DNA of 64,000 nt from Sipunculus nudus (GCA_026874595.1 CM049309.1:25673033-25737032); one strand, 5' to 3'. Counted from the first letter of the stretch, positions 11,900 through 23,895 are shown. The notes: generated from the sequence alone by a model not told the origin. Numbers and translations: made by a program.

Positions 11900-14800
11900 T
11901 TTTAAATGTTGGCAAAAATATAAAATTGGTACCTTAAATTTTGCCCAACTTTGGCCACTGCACGTTTTTTTCCTGTAAGTACTGTGGATTTAATTTTCAC
12001 AGCAAATCTGAAATTTGAAAATAAAAGCTGCAAAATTAGGCTAGTTATTGAATTTTTTTGGAGGCTTTTGTTGTATTCCCTTACATTGTCTAGCAGTCCA
12101 CTTTGGTGACTGTAGGTCATTCAGTGCATATCTCTGTGCTCCCCAGGCTGTTGGCATAATGTTAGATGTCCCAAAGATCTCCTACCAAGCTGAAAACTGG
12201 GTCTTTGCGACTTTGTTCCTTTGGGAAATTAAGGAAAACCCTCAATTTTAAGCGAACCTTTGAGCTTATGCGATGGTGTGGTGGCGTCTGTAGGCCGGCG
12301 TCTGTCGTCTGTACGTTAACCCATACTATCTTGAAAACAGCAAGAGTTAGCATCAAGAAATTTTCTGCAAAAATTTAGTCATCTAAAAAACTCTATCTTT
12401 TTTTTTGGCTAACTGCATTCTCTTAGATTTTATAGAGATAAAGCTAAAAAAACTTGAAAAATCTTCTTCTCCGAAACTAATCAGCTAAATTGTCCAATAT
12501 TTCTCAGAAATGATCCCTGGAACAATCTCTCATAAGTTTGTTCGAATGGTTTAAGTTCGGTGATTTTTGGCCGAGTTACAGCTACTTGAACTTAGTCATC
12601 TGTCCAAATTACTAAAATTACAATCTTAGAAATGGCTGGAGCTGTCATCACCAAATTTTATGCCAATGTTGGTCACATGAGTCATGTCTGAAATTCAGGT
12701 ATTGGTGGAGCCACCTGCATCGGCCTTTTTTGGTCATCAGTGCCCGTATCATACTGACAGCTACAAAAAACTTCTTCTCTGAAACCATTTGGCCAAATTG
12801 TTTAATATCGCACAGAAATGATCCTAGGGTAGTGCTTTCTGAAGTTTGTTCAAATGGTCTCAGTTCAGTGACTTTTGGCTGAGTTATGGGAAGCTGAATT
12901 TAGTCAGTTGCCCTAACAGCCCATTTTTGCTCAGTTGCTACAGGGATCTTCTCAAAAACCACTAGGCCAAATCCTTAAATCTCACACATTAATCATCCTT
13001 AGATGTTGATAATTCAAGTGTGTTCAAATGGTTTGGTTCAGTGATTTTTGGCTGAGTTATTGGAAGCCTAACTTAGCCATTTAGCTTTATTTTCCCATAT
13101 GAGTTATAAACCTGCAAAACGTTTTTTGACTGACGCCACTGAGGCCAATTTGTTTAATATTTTACTAGAATAATCCCCTGAATAAATCTTATAATAATTG
13201 TCTTTTATGGTTCCAAAGAATGAATTTTGGCTGAATAATAAAGATTGAATTGAGTCATTTTACCATATATGTTAGCTGTGTGAAGCAGATACATCTAGCC
13301 TGGAACCAGTTTATCACTATCTGTTACATCATGCCTCCAGACATTTAGATTTCAGGTTATCTTTGGTTAATATTGACAAGAATGTTTTTTAAAAACTTTT
13401 AAAAAATGTAGATTTATGATTTTAGATATTCCTTATGCCAGGCCATGTTTACAATCACAGGTATACGTTAACCCATACAATTTTGAAAAGGACTGGGGCT
13501 AGCATCATGAAATTTAATGCAAAAAATTAGCCATCTGAAAAAAATCTGCCTTTTCTTAGATTTTATAGAGAAAAAGCTAAAAACCTTTAAAAATCTTCTC
13601 CTCTGAAACGGTCAAGCCAATTTGTTCAATATTTCACAGAAATAATCTTTTATATCATCTCTCTCAAGTTTGTTCAAATGGTTCAAGTTCTGTGAATTTT
13701 GGCCAAATTACAGAAATTTGAACCTAGTAATCTGTCCAAAAAAGCATACTAAAATGACTATCTCAGAAACGGCCAGAGCTATCATCACTAAATTTTATGC
13801 CAGTGTTGGTCACATGAGTCATATATGAAATTCAGGTATTGGTGGCGCCACCTGCTTTGACCTTTTTTTGTACAGGGGTCATTGGTCATCTGTATATCAA
13901 CCCATTATTTCTCAGGAATTGCAGGAGCTACCATCCCCAGATTTTATGCAACTATCTGTCACATATCAAATGTTGTGGGATTCAGCTTATGGTTTTTGCT
14001 ATCTGCATTTACTTTGATTTTATAGGGGAAAAGCTGAAAAACCTTTAAAAGTCTTCTTGTAAACTGTCCAGCCAAATTGTTCAATATTTTACAGAAATGA
14101 TCCCAGAGGCAAGCACTCTCAAAGTTTGTTCAAATGGTTTGCATTTGATGAATTTTAGTGGAGTTAATGAATTTGAATGGTCATTTGGCCAAGTAAGCAT
14201 ACTGACATAGTTATCCCAGAAATGACAGAAGCTAGCATTACCAAGTATTGTGCAAATATTGGTCACATGACTCATATTTGAAGTTGCAGATTTTGATGTG
14301 CCACCTACATTGACCTGATTTTTTATGGGCAAAAACCTAATAATTTTAGCCTCTTTCAGCTTAAAATGTTTATGATGAAACTGTCAAGTTCGTTCAATTT
14401 TTCAAAAGAATTATCGTAGGACATGGTTCTTTCAATAATATCAGAAAAACTTAAATTGGTCTTATGGCCATTCTTATGTCTAACTCAAACTGAGGACTGC
14501 AAAACTGTTCTTCTACAAAATTATTGTTTCAATTATAACTTCTGTTACATGGCACAAAAATTATTCTTAGGTGGCCTTTGTTCAAGTTTACTTGAATAAT
14601 TTTTGGCAGAATTATTGGACCTTTAACAATGAAAGAACTGAATCTTTTATTTTTCTAGATATTTTGATAAAAAGTTTATGAATATTTCAGCTTGAAAAAA
14701 AAGCATTTTAGCCAAAGTCTTTCAGTATGTGTAAACAGATTTGCTAACAGGCCAGGATTGTGTCTGTATATTTACATAGGTTAGGAAACTGCCAACTGTT

Positions 14801-16212
14801 TCAGATCAGGCAATAGATCAAGAGTTCATATAGTGCAGCCAGATATAGGTCAAGAGTTCAGTCAGTGCAGCCAAGCACAAGGCATGTGATCCCCTCATGG
14901 GTGACATGTGAACACCTCATGGGCACCATGTGATAACCTCATGGATGTCATGCCCCTCAGGGCTGCATGTGGAGCCAATCTATTTATAGCTTTGGCAGAC
15001 TGCCAACTGTATCAGATTAGGCAACAGGTCAAGAGTTCACTCAGTGCAGCCAATTACGGGTCAAAAGTTCACCCAGTCTAGCCAGGTGCAGGTCATGAGT
15101 TCACTCAGTGCAGTAGCCTGAGCTAGCAAATTTGTCACAGTTCACTCGGGGGCTAACGCCTTTTTCACCTAAGCGTGGTCAGCCCCATGTATCAGACTTG
15201 AGGTAAGTTTGATGTATTGGCATAATATTTTGACCTGTCTATGTGTCTTTGATGGCTTTCTTGTTCACAAGACAGGTGTCACCACCCACAATGACATTTG
15301 CACAGTGTGTGACTTTTGTGCCTGCTTATTTCTATAGAAGAATTTGATATATCGTCCTGAAATTGGGCATATTTATACCTATCGTATTTTAACTATCGTA
15401 TACTTGTCGTGTACAAGACTGGTGATGCCAACTACAATAATTTTTTGCACAGTGTGTGTCCCTGCTTATTTCTCATGAGGGGTTTGATATATCAGTCTGA
15501 ACTTGGGCATATGTATATATCTCTGAAACCTTTTTGTATACAAGACTGGTGGTGCCAGCTACAATCATTTTTAGCTCAGCTGACTGTAAGTCAACTGAGG
15601 TATAGGAATGGCGCTTTGTCCGTCGTCCGTCTGGACGTCCGTTAGCAGGGCACAAATCATAACAGCTGGTCTTAGTAACTTCTAAGTGAAAATCCAGGGA
15701 GATCAATTAAAAATTTCCTTGGAAACCTGAAATTAGGTCACTGCAACCTTTTTCCTTCGAGCTATGGGGCTTGAAAGTACCCCCAGAATAATAAAAAATT
15801 TGATACAAAACCACCAATATCTTGATAATTAATGCATGGTTTGTCATGAATCTTGCCTTGAATATTGACCATGACAAGTTTTGTCAGTTCCTGAAACGTG
15901 GTGGTTTTCCTATTTTAACAAATATTTTTCTATTTATTTACTATAAAATGACAGCAATCATGTCAGTTTCTCAGCTGTCATTACATCTGGTGTCCCAAAA
16001 CCTGGTGTGTTTATTGATCACAAGTGGATGCCCTATACTAATCACCCTGTCTGTCAGTCTGTCTGTTTGTATGTCTGTGTGTCTGTCAATCCGTCCATCC
16101 ACAAATTAGTTTCCAGATGATAACTCCAGTTAAGTTTGATATATTGGTTTCAAACTTAACTTATAGATGGCCCACCACTAAAGTAAGAATCATGTTGATT
16201 TTGGGGTCCAAC

Positions 16213-16309
16213 GGTCAAAGGTCAAGGTCACAGGACCCATTTCTTTAAAAGGAATGTGTATGCATTTGAAGCATTTGATTTTTGGGTCATAGGTCAAAGG
16301 TCAAGGTCA
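16213..16309 (+). promoter_or_regulatory. Two DR1/ERRE-like motifs in D-c
   Basis: GGTCAAAGGTCAAGGTCAC at 16213-16231 and AGGTCAAAGGTCAAGGTCA at 16291-16309. The second is a perfect DR1 (AGGTCA-A-AGGTCA) overlapping TCAAGGTCA. A third copy lies at 16698-16716. Function is inferred from motif identity only. Confidence 0.35.
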
Positions 16310-16606
16310 CATAAGGATTTAATCTGTTAAAATCTGAAATTTGAAAATAAAAGCTGCAAAATTAGGCTAGTAATTGAATTTTTTTGGAGGCTCTTGTTGT
16401 ATTCCCTTACATTGTCAAGCAGTCCACTTTGGTGACTGTAGGTCATTCAGTGCAGCTCTCTCCACTGAGTTGAGCTTGATCAGCTGGCAACACCCCCCTC
16501 CACCACCTGCCCCCCTCCCCCCCCCCCCCTCCACACCCATTCTGTTGACAGACCTGTACTATGAACTAGATAAATCTTAATATTAACATTTTTTCAGCAA
16601 CGAGCA
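16308..16606 (+). repeat. ~300-bp near-identical duplicate, copy 1 (pairs with 17594-17894)
   Basis: Begins CACATAAGG and ends AACGAGCA. It matches 17594-17894 nearly base for base; the visible difference is the length of the C run. Copy 2 is in its normal place in the D body; copy 1 interrupts the D-c sequence, whose flank gcatttgaagc occurs on both sides of it. Confidence 0.7.
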
Positions 16607-16697
16607 TTTGAAGCCAAACTTTTCATCGCAAACCTTCCATCTTCAAGATATTGCTAACCTGCCACTAGGGGAAGATTCTATTTGATTTTTGGGTCAT

Positions 16698-16716
16698 AGG
16701 TCAAAGGTCAAGGTCA
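16698..16716 (+). promoter_or_regulatory. Third DR1/ERRE-like motif in D-c
   Basis: AGGTCAAAGGTCAAGGTCA, identical to the copy at 16291-16309. It lies in the second repeat of the D-c interior, so it is probably duplicated with its unit. Confidence 0.35.
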
Positions 16717-17593
16717 CAGGGCCCATCCATTCACAAATTAGTTTATGGATGATAATTCTGCTTTGGATAGACAAACTGGCGTCAAACTTGATTTAATGAT
16801 GACCAACCACATATGTAAATTCATTTTGATTTTCAGGGTCCAGCAATCTAAGTTGAAGGTCACAGAAGCCACTTCTTTAAAAAGATTGTAGATGCACTGT
16901 AAATCAAACTTTTCATCCTGAACTTTCCAACGTTCACACATGGCTTACTTGCCCAAAATGAGGAAATCTGTAGAAACTGAGCGTTGAGACCCATGGGTCC
17001 CTAGTTGTGTTGTGTGCACCCATGCCAGAATTTCAGCAGTGATGTTTGTGTAATTGTTTCTTATTCAAAATGTTTAGTACCTGCATTGTTCATATACATG
17101 AGAAGTCATGGTCCAGCATTGAAGCATTATACCTGGTGTATTTCCCAATGTACAGGTTAGCATTAGGCCTGTAGGCCTTGTTTATTAAAAACATATTTTC
17201 ACACTTCAGGACTGCCTAATATCAAAACCACTCATCTGTTTTTCCTCATATTTACCATAAATATTCCTCTGTATAGTTCCTATATACATGCCAGAAATAT
17301 GGTCTGTATTATATAATTTAAAAAAGTTATGGGCTCAAACATAATGCATTTTGTAAAAAATCAGAAAAGATATTTGATCACTTGATAAAAAACTTGTTAA
17401 AGCTAAGGACTTTTTTCCAGTAATATAACTTTAATTAATCAAAATTAAATTGTTTACCCAAAATTAGATAAAAATCTTTTAAATTTTTAAAATAATAGCA
17501 AAAATAAAAATTGGTACCTTAAATTATGCCCAACTTAGGCCACGGCATGTTTTTTTCCTGTAAATACTGTGGATTTAATTTTCACAGCATGTG

Positions 17594-17894
17594 CACATAA
17601 GGATTTAATCTGTTAAAATCTGAAATTTGAAAATAAAAGCTGCAAAATTAGGCTAGTAATTGAATTTTTTTGGAGGCTCTTGTTGTATTCCCTTACATTG
17701 TCAAGCAGTCCACTTTGGTGACTGTAGGTCATTCAGTGCAGCTCTCTCCACTGAGTTGAGCTTGATCAGCTGGCAACACCCCCCTCCACCACCTGCCCCC
17801 CTCCCCCCCCCCCCCCCTCCACACCCATTCTGTTGACAGACCTGTACTATGAACTAGATAAATCTTAATATTAACATTTTTTCAGCAACGAGCA
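17594..17894 (+). repeat. ~300-bp near-identical duplicate, copy 2 (pairs with 16308-16606)
   Basis: Part of the D-b body; a diverged ~120-bp piece of it also occurs at 12005-12130. It includes a C-rich tract (about 17780-17820) and is not coding. Confidence 0.6.
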
Positions 17895-18334
17895 GTAGCA
17901 ACGGAGACCCCTCCCCCACCCACCCCTTCAATACACAGGACTAATAAACAAGATGAATCTTATAATTTTAATGTTAAATAAATTCTTTTTGATGAGACTT
18001 GGACAATTTTGATTGTTTTAAAAAAAAGAAAAAATTCAGGAATTTAATCCTAATATTCAAATGCTTTTGAAAACTTAATTACCTTCACACATTATTTGTT
18101 TATGAAATGTTACTTTGATATAACACCGTAGGCCTATTTGTTCCCTTGGTGCATCACTAAATGGTTTAGCTCATGTCCATTATTCTATAATTTACAGAGT
18201 TTCATTTTAGCAGGGCCATTTTCTCATAGCTTTTTTAATGATAATATACATGAAAAACCAAAAGAAATAAAAATATTTTGCAGTTACTAATATTTTCCAA
18301 AATTCAGCTGAGCGATGTGACCCATGGGTCCCTT

Positions 18335-18397
18335 GTTTCATTATTTCCTGCCTCAGTATGTATATGCAGATATGTTGACCCCCATCATATATATGAC
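18335..18397. other. Right flank of D-b (older D-type host)
   Basis: Continuation of the sequence interrupted at 7768; it matches the intact copy beginning near 4775 for about 20 bases and then diverges. Confidence 0.45.
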
Positions 18398-19202
18398 CAG
18401 ACCTAGGGTCAATTCTGAATTGAATTGGAATTGAAGGGAAAATTGAATGAATTGGAATTGAATTGAGAAAAGTGAAAATGAAATGAATTGGATTTGAATT
18501 GGAAATGAAGTTTATGTACAGGCCCTGCTGAATTGATCTGAATTGATGAACAAATGTTCGAGATCTCATATTTACCTAAGTGTCGCTCATTCTAAGTAGC
18601 TCAAGGTCAGTGTAAAGATCAGCCATGCAGTTTTTGGTTTAAATCAAACGCAAATGCCTCTCATGCAAGACACAAGGAACATGATAACAGCTTCAATGCT
18701 TCTTATTCACTGTTCCTGAATTGTTTGTATCAACAAATTTAGCACACCAGAGATGGGATAATAATATGATATATAGTAATAGAATTTTTTATATTTTCAA
18801 TGTTGAAAATGAAAGTTTACCTGATCTTAAGGAATAATTGCCCAACAAAGCAAGTAAAACCTAACTGACTGGCTACTATGCCTTGCCACATGAAATGGCA
18901 AAACTTGTAATTAATGATATTTCATTTAGTTTGGAGTGAATTTAACCAATTCTGAACAAACTGTAAGTTGTGTACTAGTGCAAGATTAAAAGAACTCCTG
19001 AGTTAACAGTCGTTACACACCAATGAAATGTATTCAAATGAAAGAAACTTTTTGAATAGCAAATTGAATTTGAATTGAATAAAAATTAATTGAATTGGAA
19101 TTGATATTTTTCTCCAGCATATCGAATTGAATTGAATTGGAATTGAAGTTTCATAAAAGTTCTTGAATTGGAATTGACAAATTTGAATTGACCCCAGGTC
19201 TG
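18398..19202. mobile_element. AATTG-rich terminal-inverted-repeat MITE
   Basis: The left end CAGACCTAGGGTCAATTC and right end GAATTGACCCCAGGTCTG are inverted copies of each other with 17 of 18 bases matching. Inside both ends lie long degenerate AATTGAATTGG arrays (about 18415-18510 and 19060-19200), which extend the inverted repeat. The centre is ~550 bp of AT-rich sequence without a transposase. GACC flanks both sides if the element is taken from AGACC to GGTCT, so the target duplication is uncertain. Confidence 0.6.
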
Positions 19203-19648
19203 ACCTATGTTATGTTTATACATCTACATTTTAAATTTTTACACAAAAATATACAAAAAGGCTGTGTCAGATGGAAAACCGGCTTTGTGAGAATAAATTG
19301 TTTATGATTGACATATTCTTTATCCTTCCTTGACACATGAGAAATTTGTAAGATCAACACTATACTCACCCATCCAAGCACAATGCACAAGAACTCAGCA
19401 TTTGCTTCCTCACACATACAAACATGTATGTACCAACATATGATCAACAGTTAGTGTATCTTTTTTCTGCACCATGAAGCTAATCAAGTATATAAAATAA
19501 TAGCGTTCACATGGTCTTTTTAACATAAGCACCAAAAATATTGGCTGTTTGTCTATATTTCATGCAGTTCTGTGCTGAATTATGATTTCTGACTTTTCAA
19601 ATTGAAAATTTAATCCTGGCTCTCTGCTATTTCTTATTCATGCAGCTA
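19203..19648. other. AT-rich flank, nothing recognised
   Basis: Lies between the AATTG MITE and D-d. No gene, repeat end or conserved protein was recognised. Confidence 0.4.
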
Positions 19649-22280
19649 TTTTTAGCTCAGCTGACTATAAGTCATCTGAGCTATAGTCGTGGTCCGTCGT
19701 CCGTCTAGCTGTCCGTCCGTCCGTCCGTAGATGTGGCACGTTTTGAAACCGTAAGACCTAGGAATCCAAAATTCGGCATAATGTTAGATGTCCCCAGAAT
19801 CTCCTACCAAACCGAAAACTGGGTCTTTGCGACTTCCTTCCTTTTAGAAATTAAGGAAAAACCTAAATTTTTTATTAAAAACCTATTTTCACACTTCAGG
19901 ACTGCCTAATATCAAAATACCTCATCTGTTTTTCCTCATATTTACCATAAATATTCCCCTATATAGTTCCTATGTACATGCCAGAAGTTATGTCTGTATT
20001 ATATAATTTAAAAAAGTTATGGGCCCAAACATAATGCAATTTGTAAAAAATCAGGAAAGATATTTGATCACTTAACACAAAACATGTTAAAGCTATAGAC
20101 TTTTTTCCAGTAATATAACTTAAATTAATCAAAATTAAATTGTATACCCAAAATTAGATCAAAATCTTTTAAATTTTTTGAAATACTAACAAAAATAAAA
20201 AATCGGTACCTTAAATTTTGCCCAGCTTTGACCATGGCAGGTTTTTTTCCTGTAAGTACTGTGGATTTAATTTTCACAGCATGTTTTTGTTAGCATTTTG
20301 TCTGTTAACACCAAAAATTTGCAACCAGTTGATCAAAAACTGTAGATTTTATTCAAGTTTTCAAACACCATGTAACATATTGTTTACATCAAGCTAGTGT
20401 TTGCAAGTTTGCAAGAGCTCAGCTCCCTAGCTTTAGCTCTCAGTTCCTAAAATTTGGCATACAATTAGATGTCTTCAAAATCCCCTACCATGCCAAGAAT
20501 TTGGTCACTAGGACTTAATACATTCGAGATATTAATGAAAAACTTCATTTTTCCATTTAAAACCCATTGTTACACTATAAGACTGCCTAATATCAAAACC
20601 ACTGATCTGACTTTAATCATATATAATAAACATATTTTTCTATACATTCTCTATGCACATGCCAGAAATAATGTCAGTATTGCGTTATTGTTTTAAGTTA
20701 TGGGCCCAAACATAATGCACTTTGTAAAAAATCAAGAAATATATTTACTCCCTTAACAAGAGGATTGCTGAAGCTAGAGATTTTTTGTCAGGGATGTAAC
20801 ATTATTTAATCAAGATTCAATTGAATACCCAAGATTGGTTCTGAATTTTTCCAATTTTATAAGTTATTAGTATAAATATAACATTAGTACCTTAAATTTT
20901 GCCCATGGCAAGTTTGTTTCCTGTGAGAACTGTTGATATAATTTTCATATCATGCACACATAAGGATTTCAGCTTTTTAGTTTAGAAAGCTGAAAGAAAT
21001 TGGCCAAAAATTGTAGCTTTTATTAATGTTTTTATGAGACCATGTCAGACCTTAGCTCTCCCCAGCCCCACTTGAGTCACCTGTATGTTGACCTTGTTGA
21101 CCTTTCATCAAATTATGCACACTTGAGGCGAGGCATACACTGGGGCAGCCAGACAGCTTATGGCCAGCCACAGTTGATCCAGGTGTCCAACCCAACTCAT
21201 CTAGTAGTTTTAACTAACAACATAACAATTAACAATAAATTATTAAATTTTTATTGGTTTTTAATAACAAATTAAAGAAAAATTAATAGAAAAGGAATTT
21301 TTTTGTTGATGAATAACAGGAAATTCACTTGCAGTTACTGATGATGTAAGAATTTTGCATGGATGGATAGAATGTCAATGTCAATGTTATTCCAAATAAC
21401 ACCTTGCAGTCACCTATGGTATTTTTCAGTTCAATTTTAATGATAAAAAAATAAATCATATTATTCATTACTAATCATTAGGGATCATATGAAGGAAATT
21501 AATGATAGACAAAGATGCAGTTGATAATATTAATCTAGATTCCTGCTGTGTCTAGTGTGTACATTGATGTGAAATTAGTTCAAAATGAATATATTACATT
21601 TATTTTTTGTTTAATATGAATAAAAGCCATCAAAACCAGGTACTTATGATGATTATTTAAATGTGTGAATTTTGTATATTCTGGATTCTCAACATCATTG
21701 TTTGGTGAAAACTGAATAAATACCAGACATGGTGCAAATACTTTGCAAGTGTATTTGAATAGGAATATGAATATGTACTCCGTTATAAAATTTCTTGCAT
21801 AAGAATGGGAATTCAGGTAAAAATGAAAGTATATGAATACCAGTGCAAATACTTTCAAAATGTATTCATGAATGCATTCATGAATATATTCTTTGATATT
21901 ATTTTAATAATCATTTCAGTTGTATTTTATTCTAAAAAATCATACGATTCTCTTATTATTTTTAATAAAAATTATATTTGGGACAATTTGTTATTATTTT
22001 AAATAAATAGTTAAACTCTTATATTATATGTTTTGCTTATAAGTTATATGGCCAAGTCAAAATCTGTGTGACAATAGCACTCCATTTGTTAATAAAATAA
22101 ATGAAATCAATCCTCTTCCCTGTCTCCAAAGATACTATCAAAATCATACATAATCTAAACACCAAAAACCCATAATAAAGCTTATATTTATTTCCACACA
22201 AAACAAGCATGTGCCTCATTTCTAAATCATATTTTTTAATCATATATAACAGCTGAGTGCCGTGACCCATGGGTCCATTG
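19649..22280 (+). mobile_element. Family D element D-d, complete and uninterrupted (2632 bp)
   Basis: The best intact D copy. The 5' end is TTTTTAGCTCAGCTGAC (19649 on), followed by a GTCCGTCTAGCTGTCCGTCC tract. There are two diverged ~680-bp units, the second starting near 20420. The 3' end has CAGCTGAG (22250-22257), the perfect palindrome GACCCATGGGTC (22264-22275), and CATTG then TTTT. The subterminal inverted repeat is CTCAGCTG/CAGCTGAG. Non-coding throughout. Confidence 0.75.
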
Positions 22281-22629
22281 TTTTCTTCAGCCATTCAGTT
22301 TACATCAGCCATTTTTACCTGTACATTTTTTCCTGGCACTGCAGGGGTTGGGGTGCTGCTCAAGCCAGCAGCGTAACTAATCAGGTACCAGGGAAGACTG
22401 TACTCAATAACCTGATGTGAACATAAGTGGGCCGGCTGAGCTTGACAATGCAGTATGATATGGCCTCCAAGATACTTCAGTAAATGGCCCAATTTTTTTA
22501 GCTTTTTTTTCAAATTTCAGAGTATAATAGGTTAAATTCATATCTGTGCCTCATATGAAAATTAAATCAACAGTGCATACAGGGAATAAATGTTCAATGG
22601 TCAAAGTTTGTAATTCAACAAACCAAAAC
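22281..22629. other. Spacer, nothing recognised
   Basis: AT-rich single-copy-looking sequence between D-d and the 46-bp minisatellite. No conserved coding region was seen. Confidence 0.4.
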
Positions 22630-22858
22630 ACGGGCAAACAACAGAATTCTGTATCTGCTTTAGACATTTTCTCCACAGGCAAACAACAGAATTCTGTACC
22701 TGCTTTAGACATTTTCTGGACACAGGCAAACAACAGAATCCTGTACCTGCATTAGACATTTTCTTCATAGGCAAATAAAAGAAATCTGTACCTGCTTTAG
22801 ACATTTTCTCCACAGGCAAAAGAACAGAAATCTGTTACTGCTTAAGACATTTTCTCCA
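22630..22858. repeat. 46-bp minisatellite, five units
   Basis: The motif GACATTTTCT recurs at 22663, 22708, 22754, 22800 and 22846, giving spacings of 45, 46, 46 and 46. Units include ACAGAATTCTGTACCTGC and vary by a few substitutions. Repeated peptides read through it are a consequence of the period and are not evidence of a gene. Confidence 0.8.
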
Positions 22859-23125
22859 GAGGAATTAACATCAGAGTGAAGGAAAGTCAGATTTTGTCAG
22901 TTGTTTGATGCTTTTGTTAAAAGACATCAGAGATCCTGACAGATTGCTTTTTGGTTGACATTAAAAACATATCAACCTATACAAGTAAATAGCTCAGCAC
23001 TGTATGTGAATTAGATTGAACCTCATACCCATGTAGTGTCATATCACCCTAAACTAGGTAAACTGGGCATAAGTTGAGGCTTTTGTGCCAGTTTACTGTT
23101 ATTTGTATTGCATCTCTGTTTTTAG

Positions 23126-23221
23126 GGTTATAACCATGTGATCATAAAATGCGTGGAGGGCTCCCTTTATGAGAGGCTTGGCTGTGAGGATAGTAACCCA
23201 TATCTGTGGTTTTGTCTTTGA
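23126..23221 (+). CDS. Possible orphan exon, product not recognised
   Basis: A good splice acceptor (ctctgtttttag) precedes an open stretch of 31 codons beginning GYNHVIIKC and containing SLYERLGCEDSNP before a TGA at 23219. A donor-like GTGAGG lies within it after GGCT. The composition is less AT-rich than its surroundings, and a second open stretch in another frame (FPDELGVSQRAM) follows at about 23222-23390. It may be a decayed host exon, a fragment of the adjacent gypsy element, or chance. No family is assigned. Confidence 0.25.
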   Translation, partial: GYNHVIIKCVEGSLYERLGCEDSNPYLWFCL

Positions 23222-23699
23222 TTATTGTTCCTTGAGGAAACTGACTGGTTGCTGAGTAATTTCCCTGATGAGCTTGGTGTATCACAGAGAGCTATGACCT
23301 GTAAACGTGTCAGCCACACACAGTTTATATCAGCTTGTTGTTCCAGTGTGCTCCATGAACCAGGGCTGTACCACATTCACAGTGGTATATAGGCAGGTTA
23401 TGACTGTGTGAATGGCTTCACAGAGGACATGTTTGTGACCTGGAACTGTGGAGTCTCTGTACCAGTTCTATGTTCAGGGTGATGACCGGGAGGTTTCTGG
23501 ATACTGTATTCTCTAATGTCAGCTAAATATCAAAGACCTTTCAGAATCTGCTTTCTTCCCTTTGCTCTTTAAAGGGGCAAAATTGACTGAGAATCTTAAT
23601 TTACACACCATCATGTAGGTAGCCACTCTATATGTATTTGCATTTGTAACATGATGTACACTGTATGCTGTGTCAGCTAATAATATTATGATGTTATGT

Positions 23700-23895
23700 G
23701 ATGCTGTATCGAGCACCTATCGAGCATCATGAGCACAAGGTTGAGGGATGTGACGTATATTGAAGGGATGTTCCGGTAGATAGCTCTTGGTGTGAACGCT
23801 GCCAAGCACATGTGTGAACCTGTCTGGAAATGAAACTTGTGAAACCATCCTGGACTTTATTATATGTTCAACAATTTTGATATGAACATAATACA
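23700..23895 (+). mobile_element. Putative 5' LTR end of a decayed Ty3/gypsy element
   Basis: The sequence before the primer-binding-site-like motif ends in AATACA, as an LTR does. The left limit is a guess (a TG near 23700); no second LTR copy was found to prove it. Confidence 0.35.

Larger units (their letters stand above)
15568..17004 (+). mobile_element. D-type element D-c (D2 subfamily) nested in C2
   Basis: The 5' end is TTTTTAGCTCAGCTG (15568-15582). The 3' end is GAGCGTTGA, GACCCATGGGTC (16988-16999), then CCTAG (to 17004) before TTGTGTTG. The empty C site reads ACAATCATTTTTGTG, so about five host T residues are shared between the two sides. The interior differs from D-d: it resembles 35030-36080 in its first part and then carries repeated GGTCAAAGGTCAAGGTCAC motifs. 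It ends in CTAG where most D copies end in CTTG. Confidence 0.7.
12246..17180 (+). mobile_element. Family C element, copy C2, nested in D-b
   Basis: It starts TTTTAAGCGAACCTTTGAGC and ends TACAGGTTAGCATT, AGGCCTGTAGGCCT, CTTG (17180). The D host reads ...cctcaatttt on the left and tttattaaaaac on the right, as in the unbroken D copy near 19860. The body parallels the C copy starting at 37531 over its first ~1.2 kb and then adds further diverged units. It holds the D-type element 15568-17004. Confidence 0.7.
7768..18334 (+). mobile_element. Family D element D-b, expanded to 10.6 kb by nested insertions
   Basis: The 5' end TTTTTAGCTCAGCTG (7768-7782) is followed by GTCTGTCTGTCC runs typical of D. 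The 3' end has CAGCTGAGC (18305-18313), the perfect palindrome GACCCATGGGTC (18319-18330) and CCTTG, then TTT. D sequence is found at 7768-8320, 11900-12245 and 17181-18334; the gaps are two C elements. The left flank (gaggatctaatgcaaacat) and right flank (tcattatttcctgcc) adjoin each other in the uninterrupted copy at about 4750-4795, which fixes the outer boundaries. Confidence 0.75.

Noticed and set aside
18207-18569. 120-codon minus-strand frame rich in IPIHSIF
   Set aside because: It is translation of the AATTG-type repeat and MITE end.
22551-22819. Repeated peptide MSKAGTEFCCLPVEK-like on the minus strand
   Set aside because: It arises from the 46-bp minisatellite, appears in shifting frames and lacks any supporting gene structure.
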